Source of the DNA: Chitinophagaceae bacterium
GTDB lineage: Bacteria; Bacteroidota; Bacteroidia; Chitinophagales; Chitinophagaceae
Direction: 5' to 3'
DNA length: 6,608 nt
Assembly (NCBI GenBank): GCA_025351145.1
Contig: JANXWM010000604.1
Coordinates: 1 to 6,608 of the forward strand
In this document: positions 1-6,104 of the stretch, in pieces
Layout: each line of letters begins with the position of its first letter
Numbering within the stretch: the first letter of the stretch is position 1
Position numbers and translations under genes: made by a program
Notes under the pieces: model-generated
Database searches by the model: none
Seen by the model: only the letters and a program-made list of their open reading frames with translations
Told to the model about the DNA's origin: nothing

Positions 1-1676
1 TGAAAGTTTCCATCGTATTTAGCATCCTGAAAAATGCCACCGATACGATACTCAACCTTAAGATCATTCGTGATTTTATTATTTCCTTCAAGCATCACAT
101 CAAACCACTTCTCAGTAACAGTAATGCTGCTCTTTTGGTAATCGCCACCACCTCTTCCCCAAAGTATGGTTCCCTGCGAAACCTTATTTTCACCGGCATC
201 AAATGTCCTGTCAAGGTTAGCCCTGCCAGAAAGGCTGAGCCAATCAGTTATTTTATATTTTGCACTTACAAAACCTACAATCCTGTCCCTTGTTTCATTA
301 ATATCAGTTCTGTTTATTACCCAATAAGGATTTTGGTAAATTGAACTTAAGGTTGAAGGAAATGGAGTAGGTGTTGTAATACCTATATTATTTAATACAT
401 CATACTGGCTTGCATCTGCAGTGGAAATACTCCTTCCTATATTATATATATCAATAGCGGGAGCATTTTCCTCACCTGTACGGGGCCTGTCTTTTATATC
501 CTGGTTAATATAAGTAATTTTGGCATCTGTTGAAAACCGCTTGCTAATCTGGTTAGAAATCCTGAAATTAAAAGTATGCCTTGTCAGGTTATTTTTAGGA
601 ACTATCCCTTGTATCAGGTTATTTGTATAAGACAAATAAGTCTGCATTTTTTCATTACCGCTTGATATACCTATTGAATTATTCAGGCTGGTTCCATTTC
701 TGAAAAAATCTTTGATATTATCAGGCTGAGGGCTGTAAGAACTCGGCTGTCCAAGGAAATTGGTATAAGACTGACCTGTCATTTTTGCCCCCCAACTATC
801 ACCTTTTGTGGCATCTAATACTCCGCCACTGCCTGCACCGTATTGGTTTTGCACAACCGGCAAGGCAAATGGGGATTCCGTAGCAATACCAGAATTTACA
901 GTAACTGATAATTTATCTTTTTTACCTTTTTTAGTAGTAATCACTATAACACCATTACCTGCCTGGCTGCCGTATAAAGCTGCAGCTGAGGCTCCCCGTA
1001 AAACAGTCACTGATTCTATATCATCAGGGTTAATGCTTGAAGCTCCATCTGAACCCTGAATTGCGCCAAAATCGCTGCTTGCAGTACCGTTTGTATTGTT
1101 ACTAAATGGAACACCATCTACAACAATAAGTGCGTTATTGCTTCCCTGAATTGAACGGTTTCCCCGCAAAACAATCTTTACTCCGCTACCCGGTCCTCCA
1201 GAACCTTGAGAAATTACTGCATTTGCAACTTTGCCTTGCAAGGAGTTAATTACGTTATTAGGGTCTCTTGCTTCTGTAAGCTCAGAAGTTTTTACGGTTT
1301 GGGTTGCATAAACAAGTGTTTTTGTTTTACGCGAAATACCCAAAGCTGTTACAACAACTTCTCCAAGTTCACCGGAAGATGGTGTAAGTGTAACAGTGAT
1401 GTCAGAGATACCTGCTTGTACTTTTTGTTCAACAGAAGAAAAGCCGATACTTGAAATAACAAGTGTTACCTCACCTGATGGAATAGTAAATGAAAATGAC
1501 CCATCGTTACCAGTTGCGGTTCCTGAATTCTTTCCTTTAACGATAACTGTTGCACCAGAAACAGGCTGATTTCCCTGAGCTGATACAACTTTACCTTTCA
1601 CAGTTCGTGTTTGAGCATGCGCTGCTATACATAGCAGCAGCAGCGGAATAAGAAATAGCTTGTGTAGTTTTCTCAT
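1..1676 (-). CDS. SusC/RagA-family TonB-dependent outer-membrane receptor, N-terminal half (partial)
   Basis: The minus frame is open from the ATG at 1676 to the left edge: 558 codons with no stop, about half of a usual SusC protein (roughly 1000 residues), so the C-terminal barrel lies outside. Seen: a signal peptide (MRKLHK, then a Leu-rich core, cut probably after Ala-His-Ala at residues 19-21); a carboxypeptidase-regulatory-like beta-sandwich at about 24-98; the GELGEVVVTALG linker at 102-113; and a plug domain at about 115-250 with LRGNRSIQGSN (170-180), VVDGVPFSNN (185-194) and VLRGASAAALYG (225-236). After about 255 come aromatic-rich barrel strands. Family knowledge: such proteins import oligosaccharides across the outer membrane with a SusD lipoprotein, energised by TonB. 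SusD is normally encoded directly downstream, here off the window. The substrate cannot be read from this half. No clear Shine-Dalgarno sequence precedes the start. A LacI-type operator lies about 215 bp upstream. Confidence 0.95.
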   Translation of the reverse strand, partial: MRKLHKLFLIPLLLLCIAAHAQTRTVKGKVVSAQGNQPVSGATVIVKGKNSGTATGNDGSFSFTIPSGEVTLVISSIGFSSVEQKVQAGISDITVTLTPSSGELGEVVVTALGISRKTKTLVYATQTVKTSELTEARDPNNVINSLQGKVANAVISQGSGGPGSGVKIVLRGNRSIQGSNNALIVVDGVPFSNNTNGTASSDFGAIQGSDGASSINPDDIESVTVLRGASAAALYGSQAGNGVIVITTKKGKKDKLSVTVNSGIATESPFALPVVQNQYGAGSGGVLDATKGDSWGAKMTGQSYTNFLGQPSSYSPQPDNIKDFFRNGTSLNNSIGISSGNEKMQTYLSYTNNLIQGIVPKNNLTRHTFNFRISNQISKRFSTDAKITYINQDIKDRPRTGEENAPAIDIYNIGRSISTADASQYDVLNNIGITTPTPFPSTLSSIYQNPYWVINRTDINETRDRIVGFVSAKYKITDWLSLSGRANLDRTFDAGENKVSQGTILWGRGGGDYQKSSITVTEKWFDVMLEGNNKITNDLKVEYRIGGIFQDAKYDGNF

Positions 1677-1719
1677 AATTGATGGGGTTTTTTGATAAAT
1701 AGAAATTTGGTCTTAAAAC

Positions 1720-1783
1720 AAGCAGCTTAATTATTTCGAACAATACTTTAAAAGAGACAGGCTGCTGCAATAATTCGCTGCTT
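1720..1783 (-). promoter_or_regulatory. Inverted repeat in the susC-like mRNA leader
   Basis: AAGCAGC (1720-1726) and AATTATT (1729-1735) are complementary to GCTGCTT (1777-1783) and AATAATT (1769-1775). Together they give a 14-bp stem with a small internal loop and a 33-nt loop. The loop carries GCTGCTGC (1761-1768), which can compete for the same AGCAGC arm. It could also pair on the mRNA with the Leu codons of the signal peptide, which lie in the AGCAGC repeats at 1633-1644. The structure sits 44-107 nt upstream of the start codon, inside the leader if the -7 box at 1848-1855 is real. It may be a regulatory or stabilising leader structure. The pairing is seen directly; the function is inferred. 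Confidence 0.4.
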
Positions 1784-1847
1784 TTAATGGCCTGATAAAT
1801 CTTCAAGAGTACCGCAATTATATTTTAGTTATCAGTTAATTTATAAT

Positions 1848-1855
1848 CAAATCTA
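1848..1855 (-). promoter_or_regulatory. Candidate -7 promoter element for the susC-like gene
   Basis: On the minus strand this reads TAGATTTG, a full match to the Bacteroidota -7 consensus TAnnTTTG. Transcription starting a few bases downstream would give a leader of about 165 nt. No TTTG -33 element is found at the usual 19-21 bp spacing. The nearest TTTG is inside the operator palindrome, 36 bp upstream, so the promoter call is tentative. Confidence 0.4.
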
Positions 1856-1889
1856 ATCAGGGAAGAATAAAAAAGTTAAAAAAATCATG

Positions 1890-1903
1890 CGCAAACGTTT
1901 GCG
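1890..1903. promoter_or_regulatory. LacI-family operator upstream of the susC-like gene
   Basis: CGCAAACGTTTGCG is a perfect 14-bp palindrome with the central CG step typical of LacI-family operators, where the hinge helices enter the minor groove. A near copy lies at 4797-4809, beside the LacI gene and before the kinase. The 17-nt windows 1888-1904 and 4794-4810 are identical at 15 positions. The site lies upstream of the candidate -7 box at 1848-1855. The likely binder is the LacI protein encoded at 3765-4787, inferred from proximity and site duplication. Confidence 0.75.
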
Positions 1904-2131
1904 TGATATTGTTACTTTTTGAATCTCCCGAACAATAAAATTTACAACTTTTTATTATTCCGTTACAAATCCTGATACTGTTTTACTTTCTCAAATCCGC
2001 ATACCTGTTAACTAGCCTGTTTAATTGCTTTGAAAAAATAACATATCATCTCAAAACAGCCGGATCAGCATTTTTTATTTATGCAATCTTATCAAATTAA
2101 ATGATAATTAAGAAATATTTTATTATTAATC
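1904..2131. other. AT-rich intergenic stretch between the ROK gene and the susC operator
   Basis: I see no credible coding region here in either direction. One weak AT hairpin is visible (1931-1940 against 1950-1959, one mismatch, 9-nt loop), and no full promoter match. Together with the leader and operator it makes an unusually long (498 bp) upstream region for the receptor gene. Confidence 0.5.
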
Positions 2132-2161
2132 CTTAATTAAAAAATTAATTTTTTAATTAAG
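2132..2161 (-). terminator. Perfect 30-bp AT palindrome, probable ROK-gene terminator
   Basis: The two 15-nt arms (2132-2146 and 2147-2161) are exact reverse complements. Only the outermost pair is C/G, so the stem is almost pure A/T, and each arm contains a T- or A-run. It begins 13 nt beyond the stop codon of the minus-strand ROK gene, which suits an intrinsic terminator or a 3'-end stabilising hairpin that insulates the gene from the receptor transcript. It lacks the GC-rich stem of a classical terminator, so a protein-binding site is an alternative. Confidence 0.5.
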
Positions 2162-2174
2162 TTGATCAGGGTAT

Positions 2175-3422
2175 TTAAAAACTATGCTCAATTAAACCTA
2201 AAATTTTATCCCTAACCAAAAGGCAGCAACCTAAAAGACCCGCCCTATTATACAAGTCAGATAATACAATACTGGTATCATTATTTACCAGGGTTAAGGA
2301 ATGCATGATAATAGAATTTTTAACCGGCAAAAGCAGCGAATCTCCTGCGGCGCTCATAATACCACTGATAATAATCAATTCAGGATTAAAAATATTGATG
2401 GTAACTGCAAGTCCACGACCCAATTTTTCTGCAATGGAACTAATGGTTTGCAGCGTAAGGCTATCGCCCCTGGTTACTGCACTAATTATATCCTCAAGTT
2501 CGAGAAAGCCTTTTCTCTCTAAAACAGGCTGCAAAATACTATTGGATCCTTTGTTCATTTGATCGGTTAACCGTTCTATTAAGGCTTTGCCCGAAGCCTC
2601 CGTTTCAAGACAGCCCTTTTTACCACAAAAACAAATTTTCTCATTATCGAAAAGTGGAATATGCCCCAACTCCCCGGCATAGCCACTTGCACCATATACA
2701 GGCTTACCATTTACAAAAATGCCAAGGGCTATTCCATAATCCAGGTTCAGGATCAATACTTCTTTTTCAAGCACTCGCTTTCCAAAATGAAACTCGCCGT
2801 ACGCAATGGTTCTGGAATCATTATCTAAATAAACGGGTATACCAAGTTCGGTTTCTAAAACATCCTTAACCGGCGCATCTCCAAAATGATAAATCGTAAG
2901 AATCTTACCCGTTTTTACATTAATACGCCCGGCAATACTGAGCCCTAAACCTGCAATTTTATTACGTTCAACTTTTATTTCATCCAGAAAAGTGTTGATG
3001 ATCTGCACCACTTCTGTTAGCGATTCACTGGCTTCTTTATAAAGAAAAGGGATATCGGTTTTAGATTGTACAATCACTTTATCAAATCCCATTAACCCGA
3101 TATTGATCTTATATTTTTTTATTTCGATACCCAAAAAATAATGACTGTCTGCACGCAGTGCATAAAACGATGCCTTACGCCCCTGGCCAACTGAGCGTTT
3201 ACTGGTTTCTTTAATAAAGCCCCCTTCGGCCAGGTCGTTTATAAGTTCAGAAGCCTTTGGAATGCTGATGTTTAAAGTTTCAGAAATATCGTTGATGGTA
3301 ATCTCATCCTTGCTGCTCATGTGAGAAACAATTCTTTTTTTACGGGTTAAATCTTTAATAGCCACTCCGGATAGCCCGTCTGTGTTAAACTGTTTCACAA
3401 GGGGTAGTATTTTCTTTGGCAT
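2175..3422 (-). CDS. ROK-family transcriptional regulator
   Basis: A 415-aa protein: N-terminal winged-helix DNA-binding domain (about 28-90; helix-turn-helix near 41-66, wing near GQGRKASF) followed by a ROK sugar-kinase-like fold. The ROK zinc motif is intact: His254 in GELGHIP, then Cys264, Cys266 and Cys271 in CFCGKKGC. The sugar-binding Asn-Asp pair (201-202) is present. The N-terminal ATP motif, normally DxGGT, reads GIEIKKYK (98-105), and the second glycine-rich motif reads NLDYG (226-230). ATP binding is therefore probably lost, and the protein is a sugar-sensing regulator rather than a kinase, as in the NagC/Mlc/XylR group. I chose the ATG at 3422: the frame stays open to 3476, but the extra 18 residues are hydrophobic, unlike the family, and overlap the likely promoter. 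It is divergent from the LacI gene and upstream of the receptor gene on the same strand. The effector is unknown. Confidence 0.9.
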   Translation of the reverse strand: MPKKILPLVKQFNTDGLSGVAIKDLTRKKRIVSHMSSKDEITINDISETLNISIPKASELINDLAEGGFIKETSKRSVGQGRKASFYALRADSHYFLGIEIKKYKINIGLMGFDKVIVQSKTDIPFLYKEASESLTEVVQIINTFLDEIKVERNKIAGLGLSIAGRINVKTGKILTIYHFGDAPVKDVLETELGIPVYLDNDSRTIAYGEFHFGKRVLEKEVLILNLDYGIALGIFVNGKPVYGASGYAGELGHIPLFDNEKICFCGKKGCLETEASGKALIERLTDQMNKGSNSILQPVLERKGFLELEDIISAVTRGDSLTLQTISSIAEKLGRGLAVTINIFNPELIIISGIMSAAGDSLLLPVKNSIIMHSLTLVNNDTSIVLSDLYNRAGLLGCCLLVRDKILGLIEHSF

Positions 3423-3428
3423 TGGAAC

Positions 3429-3458
3429 AATTATTAAAAATCGAATATATAAATAATT
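3429..3458. promoter_or_regulatory. Candidate ROK autoregulatory inverted repeat
   Basis: AATTATT (3429-3435) and AATAATT (3452-3458) form a 7-bp inverted repeat with a 16-bp spacer, ending 6 bp upstream of the ROK start codon. A/T-rich split half-sites are reminiscent of NagC/Mlc-type operators. In DNA this AT-rich, a 7-bp match can occur by chance, so the call is weak. Confidence 0.25.
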
Positions 3459-3522
3459 TACTAAACAGGTTTGCAAACAAAATATATTTTAATAACCAGC
3501 AATGTTTTTTATGGCATCGTTC

Positions 3523-3533
3523 CTTGCGTCGCA
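3523..3533 (+). repeat. TTGCGTCGCA repeat, copy A
   Basis: CTTGCGTCGCA here is the exact reverse complement of 3671-3681. A weaker shared CACTTT block follows after a 2-nt offset. The core TTGCGTCGCAA is itself a near-palindrome, and a perfect palindrome ATCTGCAGAT follows at 3542-3551. With copy B it brackets about 137 bp of the ROK/LacI intergenic region. Confidence 0.55.
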
Positions 3534-3649
3534 ATCACTTTATCTGCAGATCAATGGTCATCTTTGGTTTCTGCCACAATCAACTTTCATAAAAATACCA
3601 GTAAAAAAAGCTGAATGAATTATCATCGGCCGGGCTGTTGAAAGTTCAA

Positions 3650-3681
3650 TACTGTTATACAGTAAAAGTGTGCGACGCAAG
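3650..3681 (-). repeat. TTGCGTCGCA repeat, copy B (inverted)
   Basis: Read on the minus strand from 3680 to 3653, this copy matches copy C (6000-6027) at 24 of 28 positions, well beyond the GC-rich core. It also contains a small hairpin, TACTGT (3650-3655) and ACAGTA (3659-3664) around TAT. Copies A and B are inverted relative to each other, a REP/BIME-like arrangement. No target-site duplication was seen. Confidence 0.6.
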
Positions 3682-3764
3682 AGGAGTTCACTAGAATTAC
3701 AAATGCCGGCTACATAAAAATCAATACACTTCATCTTTATTTAAATTAATAATTTTACCGGAAT

Positions 3765-4787
3765 ATGTCTGCCAAACAACCAACTATAAAAGAGATTGCA
3801 AAACGGTTAAATATTTCTATATCTACAGTATCGAGGGCTTTGCACGATCATCCCAGCATTGGTCTGCGCACAAAAACACGTGTAAAAGAACTGGCAGAGG
3901 AATTAATGTACGAACCCAACCAGGCTGCCATTTTTTTTCAGCAACGCAAAACTTTTACCATTGGTGTTATTCTTCCATTTTTATCTGAAGCTTTTTTTTC
4001 TGCTGCTATAAGCGGTATAGAAGATGTGGCCGGCAAAAACCAGTACACGGTACTGCTTGGCCAATCGCGTGACGATGCTGAAAGAGAAAAGCAAATTATC
4101 GATACCATGAAAAAGCACAGGGTTGATGGGCTGCTGATATCAATTTCGAAACACACTACTTCGTACGAACATTTTGAAATGCTAAAAAAATCGGGCATCC
4201 CCCTGGTTTTTTTTGATTGTATACCCAACATGCCCGACATACATTATGTAGCCTGCAATATGGTTTCGGGTACTGTTCAGGCTACGAGCTTTTTACTAAA
4301 GAAAGGCCACAGGGTTATTGGTTTAATTAATGGCCCCGAAAAGTTATACGCCAGCAAACAAAGAAAAGAAGGATACCAGATTGCCATGAGCAAGCACAGG
4401 CTTAAATACGATCCTTCTTTAATTGTAAACAGCGACCTTACCAAAGAGAGTAACTATAAGGCAACAAAAGAATTATTAACGCACAAAAGAAAAGTTACAG
4501 CCATTGTTACATTTAATGATTATGTGGCTATCGATGCAATGCAGCAGGCAAGTGAACAGAAAATAAACATCAACAAAGATGTTTGCTTTGTAAGCTATGC
4601 AAACCTGCCGCTTGTGCAGCATTTAAAGTTTTCACCCATGGCTTCAGTTGAGCAGCACCCGTATCTTCAGGGGCAAAAAGCAGCAGAAATGCTGATTGAA
4701 CTGCTCGGCAGAAAAGACGATGAAAGGGAAACACCGGGATCATATAAAATCATTGTAGACTCACAACTGATGATATTTCCACAGTAA
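3765..4787 (+). CDS. LacI-family transcriptional regulator
   Basis: A full-length 340-aa LacI/GalR protein. The helix-turn-helix is at 7-26 (TIKEIAKRLNISISTVSRAL), the hinge region at about 49-62 (YEPNQAAIFFQQRK), and the periplasmic-binding-protein-like effector domain at 64-340. Effector-domain landmarks are IGVILPFLSEAFF (66-78), IPLVFFD (145-151), an Arg in the KQRKEGY segment (200) and FNDYVAI (250-256), where the Asp and Arg usually contact a sugar. The usual hinge Leu is Phe58. Dimers bind palindromes with a central CG; two such sites lie in the window, before the susC-like gene and 10 bp after this gene's stop, before the kinase. It is therefore the likely local regulator of uptake and phosphorylation. 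The effector cannot be read from sequence. The ATG at 3765 is chosen because the helix-turn-helix begins at the usual distance from it. Confidence 0.95.
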   Translation: MSAKQPTIKEIAKRLNISISTVSRALHDHPSIGLRTKTRVKELAEELMYEPNQAAIFFQQRKTFTIGVILPFLSEAFFSAAISGIEDVAGKNQYTVLLGQSRDDAEREKQIIDTMKKHRVDGLLISISKHTTSYEHFEMLKKSGIPLVFFDCIPNMPDIHYVACNMVSGTVQATSFLLKKGHRVIGLINGPEKLYASKQRKEGYQIAMSKHRLKYDPSLIVNSDLTKESNYKATKELLTHKRKVTAIVTFNDYVAIDAMQQASEQKININKDVCFVSYANLPLVQHLKFSPMASVEQHPYLQGQKAAEMLIELLGRKDDERETPGSYKIIVDSQLMIFPQ

Positions 4788-4796
4788 GATTTTTGA

Positions 4797-4809
4797 GCAA
4801 ACGTTTGTG
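4797..4809. promoter_or_regulatory. LacI-family operator upstream of the kinase gene
   Basis: GCAAACGTTTGTG contains the perfect 10-bp palindrome CAAACGTTTG (4798-4807). It lies in the 90-bp gap between the LacI and kinase genes, and it matches the site before the susC-like gene at 15 of 17 positions, flanks included. It implies that the kinase has its own controlled promoter rather than depending only on read-through from the LacI gene. Confidence 0.75.
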
Positions 4810-4833
4810 TATGCCATACTTATGCTGAATGAC

Positions 4834-4841
4834 TAAGTTTG
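4834..4841 (+). promoter_or_regulatory. Candidate -7 promoter element for the kinase gene
   Basis: TAAGTTTG is a full match to the Bacteroidota -7 consensus TAnnTTTG, 36 bp before the chosen ATG. The nearest upstream TTTG is in the operator (4804-4807), 26 bp away, which is longer than the usual 19-21. The operator therefore sits just upstream of, or over, the -33 region. Confidence 0.45.
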
Positions 4842-4877
4842 AGTTGTACTATTTATGCAGCAGAATATTCATTAAAC

Positions 4878-5960
4878 ATGATAAAAGATTTATTAACCCA
4901 GTTTAATCTTAACCCCGAAACCACTACTGCTGTTGAATTTGGCAGTGGGCTTATTAACCATACATGGCTGGTAACCACCCCGGATAAAAAATATATTTTA
5001 CAGCAAATAAACCATAATGTTTTTACCAATCCACAGGCCATAGACGATAACATTAATGCCATTGACGGCTTTCTTAAAAAACATTTTCCCGAATATATAT
5101 TTACCGCACCTGTTTTTTCAAAAGATAATAAAAGCCTCATTGAACCCGATGGCCAAGGTTACTTCAGGATGTTCGAATTTATTGCCGGCTCCAAAACGTA
5201 CAGCGTTCTTGAAAACCCCGAACTGGCTTATGAAGCCGCTAAACAATTTGGCAAGTTTACAAAGCTGCTTTCGGGCTTCAACATTAACGAACTAAAAATT
5301 ACACTGCCCGATTTTCATAACCTTACGCTCCGCCATCACCAGTACAAAACAGCTTTAAAAACCTGTTCGAAAGAGCGTTACACTATTGCTCAAAATACCA
5401 TCGATGCTTTGCAGCAGCATTACAATATTGCAGAGACCTTTAATACCATTATCACTAACCCTGCTTTTAAAAAAAGGGTTACACACCACGATACCAAAAT
5501 AAGCAATGTACTCTTCAACGATAACAACAAAGGAATTTGTGTTATAGACCTCGACACGGTAATGCCCGGTTATTTTATAAGCGATGTGGGCGACATGATG
5601 CGCACTTATCTTTCACCTGCCGGAGAAGAAGAAACCGACTATTCAAAAATTGCCGTAAGAGAAGATTATTTCGATGCCATAGTGCAGGGTTATCTCGGCG
5701 AAATGCATGCGCAGCTTACAGATGAAGAAAAACATTTTTTTGTTTACGCAGGCAAGTTTATGATCTACATGCAGGCGCTGCGTTTTATTACAGATTACCT
5801 CAACAACGATATTTATTACGGCGCAAATTATGAGCTGCACAACCTTAACCGCGCCATTAATCAGCTCACCCTTTTAAACATTCTTTCCGCTAAAGAACAA
5901 GCACTAAACGAAAGGGTTGAAGGGTTTGTAAAATTATATCAGCACAACATTTATTCGTAA
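4878..5960 (+). CDS. NahK-like sugar kinase (APH/phosphotransferase family, probable N-acetylhexosamine 1-kinase)
   Basis: A 360-aa kinase of the aminoglycoside-phosphotransferase/choline-kinase fold. A glycine-rich nucleotide loop is at 20-27 (EFGSGLIN), with YILQQIN (39-45) in the N-lobe. The catalytic motif HxDxxxxN is at 203-210 in VTHHDTKISN (Asp205), and the metal-binding motif is IDLDTVMPG (223-231). From memory, length and motif wording match bifidobacterial NahK (about 359 aa; GDGHIN, THNDTKLNN, IDLDTIMPG), which makes GlcNAc/GalNAc 1-phosphate from ATP in the cytoplasm. Relatives have been annotated 'mucin desulfatase', probably wrongly. The sugar is inferred, not proven; another hexose or amino sugar is possible. 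I chose the ATG at 4878. An upstream TTG (4839) is in frame but falls inside the -7 box and adds 13 residues that the family lacks. A LacI operator and promoter lie directly upstream, so it probably belongs to the same regulon as the SusC-like receptor. Confidence 0.85.
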   Translation: MIKDLLTQFNLNPETTTAVEFGSGLINHTWLVTTPDKKYILQQINHNVFTNPQAIDDNINAIDGFLKKHFPEYIFTAPVFSKDNKSLIEPDGQGYFRMFEFIAGSKTYSVLENPELAYEAAKQFGKFTKLLSGFNINELKITLPDFHNLTLRHHQYKTALKTCSKERYTIAQNTIDALQQHYNIAETFNTIITNPAFKKRVTHHDTKISNVLFNDNNKGICVIDLDTVMPGYFISDVGDMMRTYLSPAGEEETDYSKIAVREDYFDAIVQGYLGEMHAQLTDEEKHFFVYAGKFMIYMQALRFITDYLNNDIYYGANYELHNLNRAINQLTLLNILSAKEQALNERVEGFVKLYQHNIYS

Positions 5961-5999
5961 CATTTTGTACCCGGCAAAAGAATTACTATAAAGCTTTTG

Positions 6000-6027
6000 T
6001 TGCGTCGCACTCTTGTACTGCATAATA
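6000..6027 (+). repeat. TTGCGTCGCA repeat, copy C
   Basis: TTGCGTCGCAC followed by CTTGTACTG-type sequence, matching copy B at 24 of 28 positions. It lies in the 144-bp gap between the convergent kinase and transporter genes, 40 bp after the kinase stop. Its presence in an unrelated intergenic gap suggests an element dispersed in the genome rather than a locus-specific operator. Confidence 0.6.
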
Positions 6028-6104
6028 CATTGCATCAGGAAAACCAATAAGCCAGGAGCATACCAGATAAGCATTCCCACTGTAACTATAAGTACACTTT
6101 TGTT

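Larger units (their letters stand above)
3423..3764. other. Divergent regulatory region between ROK and LacI genes
   Basis: This 342-bp region must hold the promoters of both regulators. It contains the inverted TTGCGTCGCA pair, the AATTATT inverted repeat near the ROK start, GTTTGCAAAC at 3469-3478 and ATCTGCAGAT at 3542-3551. I found no full TAnnTTTG match suitably placed for either gene, and no copy of the CAAACGTTTG operator, so autoregulation of the LacI gene through that site is not supported here. No coding sequence is apparent. Confidence 0.5.

Noticed and set aside
808..1454. Plus-strand ORFs of about 80 codons inside the receptor gene
   Set aside because: They are antisense shadows of a convincing SusC reading frame on the minus strand.
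1629..1637. Lipoprotein signal (Leu-Leu-Leu-Cys at residues 13-16) in the receptor
   Set aside because: The Cys lies within the hydrophobic core, lacks a proper lipobox, and a good Ala-His-Ala signal peptidase I site follows.
3423..3476. Longer ROK start adding 18 residues upstream of the ATG at 3422
   Set aside because: The extension is hydrophobic, unlike the family, and covers the likely promoter; the family-like sequence begins at MPKKILPLV.
3469..3478. GTTTGCAAAC palindrome as a third LacI operator
   Set aside because: It carries the CAAAC half-sites in the everted order with a GC centre, unlike the CAAACGTTTG sites; it may be chance or a site for another protein.
3523..3681. The inverted repeat pair as ends of a small transposon (MITE)
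   Set aside because: No target-site duplication at the borders, and copy C occurs alone without a partner, so a REP-like repeat is more plausible.
4839..4877. TTG start adding 13 residues to the kinase
   Set aside because: The TTG overlaps a TAnnTTTG promoter match, and the 360-aa form from the ATG at 4878 fits the NahK length.
5974..6000. GCAAAAG/CTTTTGT hairpin as kinase terminator
   Set aside because: Short A/T stem with a 13-nt loop and no following T-run; it overlaps repeat copy C, so support is too weak.
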